A DNA stretch of 64,000 nucleotides from NCBI RefSeq assembly GCF_025399795.1, contig NZ_JAODTZ010000032.1:53593-117592 (forward strand), written 5' to 3'. The notes below the pieces were generated by a model, which was not told the DNA's origin, did no database searches, and saw only the letters and a list, made by a program, of their open reading frames with translations. Numbering within the stretch: the first letter of the stretch is position 1; each line of letters begins with the position of its first letter. The DNA comes from Streptomyces rhizosphaerihabitans. Lineage in GTDB: Bacteria; Actinomycetota; Actinomycetes; Streptomycetales; Streptomycetaceae. A program made the position numbers and the translations under genes. Positions 59,315 through 64,000 of this stretch are shown here, piece after piece.

Positions 59315-60100
59315 TCAGCGGTCGGCCAGGGCGCGGTCGAGGAGAGGGAGCAGGCGGTCCCAGTGGCGCTGTAGCGCGGAGGCGTTGAACGCGTCGGTGT
59401 CGGACATGGTGAAGCCGTGGACGGTGTCCGGGTAGATCTCGCAGGTGTGGTCGACACCCGCGGCATCCAGGGCCTGGTCGAGCTCGCTGATGGCCTCGGA
59501 CGTCATGTCGTTCCCGGCGAGGCCGAGGTGGACCTGGGCGGTGAGCTCGGTGACGAGGCGGTGCGGACTGTCGGGCGCGTCGGTGACCAAGGGGCTGGGG
59601 TGGAATCCGGCGAGGGCGGCCACCTGGCCGGGGTGGGCCGCCGCGGTGCGCAGCGCCACATTGACGCCCATGCAGTAGCCGATCACCGCGACCGGTCCGG
59701 GACTGACCTCGGGCCGCGTGGTGAGGAACCTGACGTAGGCGTCGGCGTCGCGCAGGACATGCTCGACGGTGTGCGCCTGGATCAAGGGCATCAGCTGGGC
59801 GATGACCGCGGGCCGGATCTCTTTCCCGATGTGCTCGGGGAGTTCGATCACCGGTGCCGGGCCGTGCCGGTAGAAGACGTTGGGGACGAGCACGTAGTAC
59901 CCGTGCCCGGCCAGTTCGAGGGCCATCTGCCTCAACACGGGCCGCACGCCGAAGGCGTCCATGTACAGCAGCACCCCTGGGTGCCGCTCACCGTCGTCGG
60001 GGAAGGCGGCGAACCCGTCGGCCTGGCCGTCCGCGGTGGGAATCTGCAGTGACTTGGCAGGAATGGTGGATCTTCCTTCCTTGGGCTGATGACAGTGCAC
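59315..60100 (-). CDS. Dienelactone hydrolase-family protein
   Basis: Alpha/beta hydrolase: HPGVLLYMDAFGVRPVLRQMALELAGHGYYVLVPNVFYR, nucleophile IGYCMGVNVALRTAA (Cys), LGLAGNDMTSEAISEL (Asp) and catalytic His in YPDTVHGFTM: the Cys-Asp-His triad of dienelactone hydrolases. About 250 residues from the conserved start of homology (IPAKSLQIPTADGQADGF). The start is uncertain: the best ribosome site, AAGGAAGGAAG, sits seven bases before an ATT codon at 60064; the nearest upstream GTG is 60100 and ATG 60157. The gap 59067-59314 before its stop shows no gene. Hydrolyses lactone or ester bonds; substrate unknown. Confidence 0.85.
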   Translation of the reverse strand: MHCHQPKEGRSTIPAKSLQIPTADGQADGFAAFPDDGERHPGVLLYMDAFGVRPVLRQMALELAGHGYYVLVPNVFYRHGPAPVIELPEHIGKEIRPAVIAQLMPLIQAHTVEHVLRDADAYVRFLTTRPEVSPGPVAVIGYCMGVNVALRTAAAHPGQVAALAGFHPSPLVTDAPDSPHRLVTELTAQVHLGLAGNDMTSEAISELDQALDAAGVDHTCEIYPDTVHGFTMSDTDAFNASALQRHWDRLLPLLDRALADR

Positions 60101-60184
60101 AGCCTCTGTGTGTGGGGGGTGGGGGGAGGAGGAGGGGTGAGGTCGATGACAGATCAACCCGGTGACGATGGTGGAAAGGTACCG

Positions 60185-60300
60185 CCGACACCACCGATGA
60201 TCTAGAGCCTTTCTGGGCCAACACCGTTCCTAGAGACTGAGCGGGAGTGAGTCCTGTTGCCAGAACCCCTGCTCGGCCGAACGCCCCGGACGGTGTTGGG
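60185..60300 (-). ncRNA. Possible TnpB omega-RNA overlapping the tnpB 3' end
   Basis: On the minus strand, CCAACACCGTCC (60299-60288) can pair with GGAACGGTGTTGG (60230-60218) with a one-base bulge, enclosing the tnpB stop codon. A shorter TCTAG / CTAGA pair follows (60233-60229 / 60205-60201). TnpB guide RNAs arise from exactly this position. Boundaries are inferred; no transcript evidence. Confidence 0.35.
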
Positions 60301-61960
60301 CGTTCTGGTTGCCCGCGTTCGCTCCGTGTCCGGGCGGCACGGATCGTGTCCGTGGTCCGGGAATGCGGGGGCGGGTTTCCTCACGCCCCGGGGAGCCCGG
60401 TCGGGCCTGGACGGTCCGATGCCCGTACCCATCGCTCTGGTGGGTACGGGGCGGTGCCGTCCGACGCCTGACCGGATGCCCCAGGGCGCGCCTTCCGATG
60501 GCCACGGCGGCAGCGTCGTGGCGGGTGGTGTTCCTGGTGGTGCTGGTGAGGGGTTTCTGCCAGTGCTGGGCGCCCCAGCGGGAGGTGTAGGCGGGGTCGA
60601 CCGCGACCAGCGGGATGCCGAGCTCGGTGGCCATCGACACCAGGCGGGCGCGCAGCCGGGCGACGGGCATGCCGGAGATCAGCTGGCGGAACTTTTTTCG
60701 GCGGCCGTGTTTCTCCCGCGTCGTTTCCGCGGTGAAGTCGAGGTCCTCGACCGCGATCGCCAGGCGGTGGCGGGTGGCCCAGTGCAGCAGGCGGGTCAGG
60801 GCGTGGCGTACCTGGGCGTCGCGGTGGTCGGCGGTGCCGGACAGGTCGTAGGCGAAGCGGCGCGGGACGCCGACCGGATTGCCATGCTGGTCCAGCCGCC
60901 AGGCCGCCAGGTGATCGGCGTTGGTGTCCACGCCGATCAGGCCACCGGCCCGGACAGCGGTCAGGGGCACCGTCTGGGCGGGTGGGAGGGTCCAGGAGGC
61001 GGTCAGGTACCAGCGCCGACGACCGGTGTCCTCGTGGATGCGGTAGGCCACCGCCCGGTTGCCCTCGACCCGGTCGCGCCACGCCTGGCCCCGGTGTGCG
61101 AACGACACCCGCGCGGTGAGGACGTAGCGGCCGTGCGCCGTGTTGGCGAGATGGGCGAGCGGGGCCGGGAGCTTGATGCTGACCTGCCCGTCCGGGCCGA
61201 TCCGGATGGTCTCGTTGCCGTACCGCTTCCCGGACTCGCCGTCCGCCTGCACAAACCGGCGCGACGCCTCCCACCGCACCCGCCACGCCTCCTCGGTGAG
61301 CTGCGCCTGCTCCAAGTGGTGGCGGCTGTTCAGCAGCCGTTTCCCGCCCCGCACCACCCGCACCCGCCCGGCCGCCCAGTCGGCCCGCGCCCGCTCCAGC
61401 CGGTCCTCCAACACCCGCAGCCGACGCGTCTTGGCATGCCACTCCCGCCGACTCCGGTAACCACCCGCCGCCCGCTTCGAACCCCTCTCGCCGAGCGGCA
61501 ATGACAGCCGGTGCCGGATCGTGTTCACCGCGGCCTCGAGCTGCCGGATGTGCGCTGCCTGGCCGCGCCGGGCCAGCGCCCACTGATCATGCGTGGCCTT
61601 CGTCAGCGACCCCGCCCACCGCGACGAGGACAGCCCGGTCAGCACCCGCTTGCGGGACGCCCAGGACTCGTTGCCGTGCTCCAGACCGGCCGCACACCGC
61701 GCCTTCAGATCCCCCGATGCCAGCGAACCCAGATGCTCGCCCACCAGCCGCAGCACCCGCTCGTCCTCGACCGTCAGGGCCTTGAGCCGGTCCCGGACCG
61801 CCACACCCGACGGGCCGCGCACCACGAACGACGCCCCCACCACCCGCAACCCGCCCGCACCACCCAACCCGCTCACCCCCAGCCCAAACCGGCCCAACCG
61901 CCCCGTCACCCCACCCAACGACCACCACCCGCAAAGGTCACCCCTTCGAGACAAGAACAC
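60230..61960 (-). mobile_element. tnpB: Solitary TnpB-like RuvC nuclease (IS200/IS605 OrfB family)
   Basis: 576 residues from GTG 61960. RuvC catalytic triad intact: Asp345 (LIGVDTNADH), Glu405 (IAVEDLDF) and Asp482 (RHDAAAVAIGRR). The central part matches OrfB (RHRLAIAVEDLDFTAETTREKHGRRKKFRQLISGMPVARL, read in pieces). The zinc-ribbon CxxC...CxxC normally between the last two motifs is absent; residues 455-481 contain no Cys. N-terminal 340 residues are a WED/REC-like region, and there is a long basic tail (500-576). No tnpA (IS200-type) gene nearby. Probably an RNA-guided nuclease derived from a transposon. It sits directly upstream of the dienelactone hydrolase gene. Confidence 0.85.
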
Positions 61961-62174
61961 TCGTTCCCACTCGCGCCCTTATGCGGACGAACGTCACCGG
62001 CACTCACCCATGCACGCCAGAACACCCTCACGCGCAGTCAAAGGGCAGCAGCTGCCAACCCCCTCTGGGCCAATGGTCTTCCTGGGTCGATGCGGTCGGC
62101 GGAGCCACCTTGGGTGGGTCGAGCGCCTTACCAGTGGTGGGCCCGGCCCGGAACCGTCCGTCACCCCGCCCCCG

Positions 62175-62294
62175 TCACCAGGACTCGGCTTGCAGGAACA
62201 GCGTGATCACCTTCGCGAAGAACCAGACGCAGAACACCAGACACGCAAGCCACAGTCCCCACAAAACCCACCGGACCTCTCGTCGTAAGCGCAT
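62175..62294 (-). CDS. Very small membrane protein (39 aa)
   Basis: MRLRREVRWVLWGLW, then a single hydrophobic helix LACLVFCVWFFAKVITLFL, ending QAESW. ATG 62294, TGA 62175-62177. A basic N-terminus followed by a Trp-rich helix is typical of small single-pass proteins. GAGGCGGGA lies upstream. Not recognised; could be a membrane regulator or toxin-like peptide. Confidence 0.5.
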   Translation of the reverse strand: MRLRREVRWVLWGLWLACLVFCVWFFAKVITLFLQAESW

Positions 62295-62604
62295 GAGGGG
62301 ATGATCCCGCCTCGCGGTCCTGGCCCTGTCACCGGCCCGGCCTATTGGCCACTACGGACCCGCGGTCGGGAACGGTGCCCTCTCTCCCGGCCCGCCGGTC
62401 GGTCCCTCACCGCAGGCGATGGTCGATGTCGTGGCCGCCGTCGGGGATTCGATCGCCGGGCGTACCGGCGTAGCGCCGGCCCGGCTGAGCGGGGCTGCGG
62501 TCCACGTACGCTCAGGATGACCGGTGCCAGACCTGCCTCACCCGGTAGGGTGACGATCTTCGGCCGGCGGAAGCCGTACGGAGTCCTCGAAGGCCGGGCA
62601 CATC

Positions 62605-63372
62605 ATGCACCTCGCCGACCATCCCGCACGCCGCCGCCTCAGCGCCGCCCTGGACAACCTCGCCGTCACTTTCCGCGGAATGACCGCACATCCGGACGAG
62701 ATCAACTGCGAGTGTCACTGGGGCAGTTCGGAGGAGCTCGCCCTTCTGAAGACACCGGACGTGGAGCTGGAGCCGGACCTCCTGCGCCGGACCTGGACGG
62801 CCATCGACTGGAGCGATCACGGGGCCGTGCTGCGCCGTATACTGCCGCAGTTCGCCACAGTGCTGGTCGCCGGTCGCGCGCAGCCCCTGTCCGGCCTGGA
62901 AGAGGCCGGATCCTGCTTCGCCCGCGGCCGTTGGCAGCAGTGGCCTGACGATCACGCCGGTCCGGTACGCGAGTTTCTGCGGGCCTGGTGGGTGCAGAGC
63001 CTTACCGACCCGGATGCGGTCGTCCCGGCTCACGAGGTCTTCAAGATGTGTGCCGAGGCGACCGGGACACTCGGCCCCTGGCTTGCCGCATGGGAGACGC
63101 AGACCGGTCACCTCAGCGATCGACGTCTCGCGGAGGCGGCGGCGGAATGGGAGTACGAGCTTCTGGGTGACCGCCTGCCGTGGAGCGTGATCTGGTACGA
63201 CCATGACGAGGAGCAGATGCGCGCCGAACTGGTCGCGTGGCTCCTCGGACACGCTGCCGTGCGACTCCGTGAGTCGGGCGCGTCGGCGGATCTGCGGCAC
63301 CGGATACGGCTGCTCGGTCTCGCTGAAGAGGACCGCTGGACGGATCCGCACTGGCCCGGCCACCGCTACTGA
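62605..63372 (+). CDS. Hypothetical protein (255 aa)
   Basis: 255 residues, ATG 62605. Fully coding composition with aromatic-rich patches: GMTAHPDEINCECHWGSSEELALLKTPDVEL, WTAIDWSDHGAVLRRILPQFATVL, REFLRAWWVQSL, GPWLAAWETQTGHLSDRRLAEAAAEWEYELLGDRLPW, LVAWLLGHAAVRLRESGASADLRHRIRLLGL. Helical and acidic, no signal peptide or membrane segment. I do not recognise the family; proteins of this kind are common in streptomycete genomes. Weak GAAGG upstream. The 62295-62604 spacer before it shows no gene. Confidence 0.7.
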   Translation: MHLADHPARRRLSAALDNLAVTFRGMTAHPDEINCECHWGSSEELALLKTPDVELEPDLLRRTWTAIDWSDHGAVLRRILPQFATVLVAGRAQPLSGLEEAGSCFARGRWQQWPDDHAGPVREFLRAWWVQSLTDPDAVVPAHEVFKMCAEATGTLGPWLAAWETQTGHLSDRRLAEAAAEWEYELLGDRLPWSVIWYDHDEEQMRAELVAWLLGHAAVRLRESGASADLRHRIRLLGLAEEDRWTDPHWPGHRY

Positions 63373-63488
63373 CGACCAGCCGGCGCGACCTCGGGGCCGG
63401 ACCCGAGGTCGCGGTCCGACATTGTTCCCGCTCCAGGGGCACGCGAGGGGCAAGTGACGGGCATGGGCCAGACATGAGCGCTGGATCT

Positions 63489-63650
63489 TCAGACGGCGAG
63501 CAGCGCGGCGAGCAGCGTAGCCGCCACCGCCGAGAAGACCCGCGGCTTCCTCCAGCCCGGTCCCGAAGCCTGGCGGTTCAGCTCCCACATGAACACCAGG
63601 CCGCCACCAAGGCCCAGCGCGTCCCGCAGCAGGAGAACGATGGTGTGCAC
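63489..63650 (-). CDS. Small membrane protein (53 aa)
   Basis: GTG 63650 with GGAGG six bases upstream; TGA at 63489-63491. Two hydrophobic stretches, IVLLLRDALGLGGGLVFMW and VFSAVAATLLAALLAV, separated by a basic hinge ELNRQASGPGWRKPR. Hairpin membrane protein of unknown role. The end of the window (63651-64000) contains no convincing gene. Confidence 0.6.
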   Translation of the reverse strand: MHTIVLLLRDALGLGGGLVFMWELNRQASGPGWRKPRVFSAVAATLLAALLAV

Positions 63651-64000
63651 GGTGCGCCTCCAGGGACTTTCGAACGGAGGGGAAGGCTAGCCCAGGTGGC
63701 GGCCGGACGGATGACCGGCCCCGGCCCGGACGGCGCCGCACACATATGCCTGTTGACCTGCGGGGTCGTTGCCGGCGTCGGCCGTCGTCGGCCATCCTCG
63801 TCCAACTCCGCGTACCCCGCCCCCATATGGCCCCACGAGCGATCACCACGTCACGTAGGACACGGTTTCAGGGGAGCGGGGACGGAGACGAGCGGGCCGT
63901 GCGCCGTACCCGGTGAGCGCCTGGGGTGGACTCCGGATCGCCGTAAGCGCGAGGTGTCGAGAGGCTTCGCGCAGGGCTGGGATTCAGCGCGTGGAGTGGT

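Noticed and set aside
60112..60141. G-rich run (G6-T-G6-A-GG-A-GG-A-G4) as a G-quadruplex
   Set aside because: Only three tracts of three or more G separated as required; could be a weak two-tier structure but nothing else supports function.
62512..63849. 445-residue minus-strand open frame
   Set aside because: It is antisense to the hypothetical protein at 62605-63372, has no recognisable motifs, and its composition reflects GC-skewed codons of the real gene. Part of it also covers the small membrane protein in another frame.

Overview
The window is chromosomal DNA from a high-GC actinomycete, almost certainly a Streptomyces. Codon third positions are almost all G or C, GTG and TTG starts are common, Shine-Dalgarno sites are AGGAGG-like, and the gene families (SPW-repeat protein, DUF4142, ECF42 sigma, DevR-type universal stress proteins, Urt urea transporter) are typical of that genus. 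I see no rRNA, tRNA, CRISPR array, phage or large biosynthetic gene cluster. It reads as an accessory chromosomal region with many small regulator-plus-target modules.

Layout. 1-4.4 kb: aromatic ring-cleavage module (aldolase, tautomerase, extradiol dioxygenase, aromatic-acid permease). 4.6-9.6 kb: acetyltransferases, an epimerase, a small membrane protein and a secreted protein. 9.6-15.5 kb: secreted GH2 exo-glucosaminidase-like enzyme, ROK regulator and APC permease, with related palindromic sites upstream of the enzyme and the regulator. 15.9-21.4 kb: acetyltransferase, acyl-CoA synthetase, ArsR-SRPBCC fusion, SPW protein, and a TetR gene divergent from a frameshifted metallo-beta-lactamase-fold gene.

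21.5-36.5 kb is the most coherent block. A four-gene lipid operon (FAD amine oxidase, DUF1365, cyclopropane-fatty-acid-synthase-like, DUF1295) faces a SigK/RskA-type sigma/anti-sigma pair across a strong shared terminator. The operon and the sigma gene carry the same promoter signature. Next come a second ECF sigma divergent from a B12-binding MerR protein (LitR/CarH type), a DUF4142 secreted protein, a DNA photolyase, a DUF2867 epimerase, and a MarR gene upstream of an MMPL exporter with a clear MarR-like operator. I read this as a light / photooxidative-stress island.

37-41 kb: sulfonate sulfur acquisition (cysteine-containing leader peptide, SsuE- and SsuD-like proteins, acyl-CoA-dehydrogenase-like flavoprotein). 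41-42.6 kb: ECF42 sigma with its DGPF/YCII partner. 42.6-49.3 kb: urea ABC transporter urtABCDE with a GlnR-like box, plus a cytosolic UrtA/AmiC-like sensor divergent from a MarR gene. 49.4-59 kb: dormancy-type set (nonapeptide-repeat membrane protein, doxX remnant, two universal stress proteins, zinc alcohol dehydrogenase, PPK2, phosphoketolase, GH65 phosphorylase/hydrolase). 59-64 kb: dienelactone hydrolase, a solitary TnpB-like RuvC nuclease gene with a possible omega-RNA, two very small membrane proteins and one hypothetical protein.

Several intergenic spacers contain degenerate tandem repeats running up to neighbouring stop codons, a recurrent feature of this stretch.
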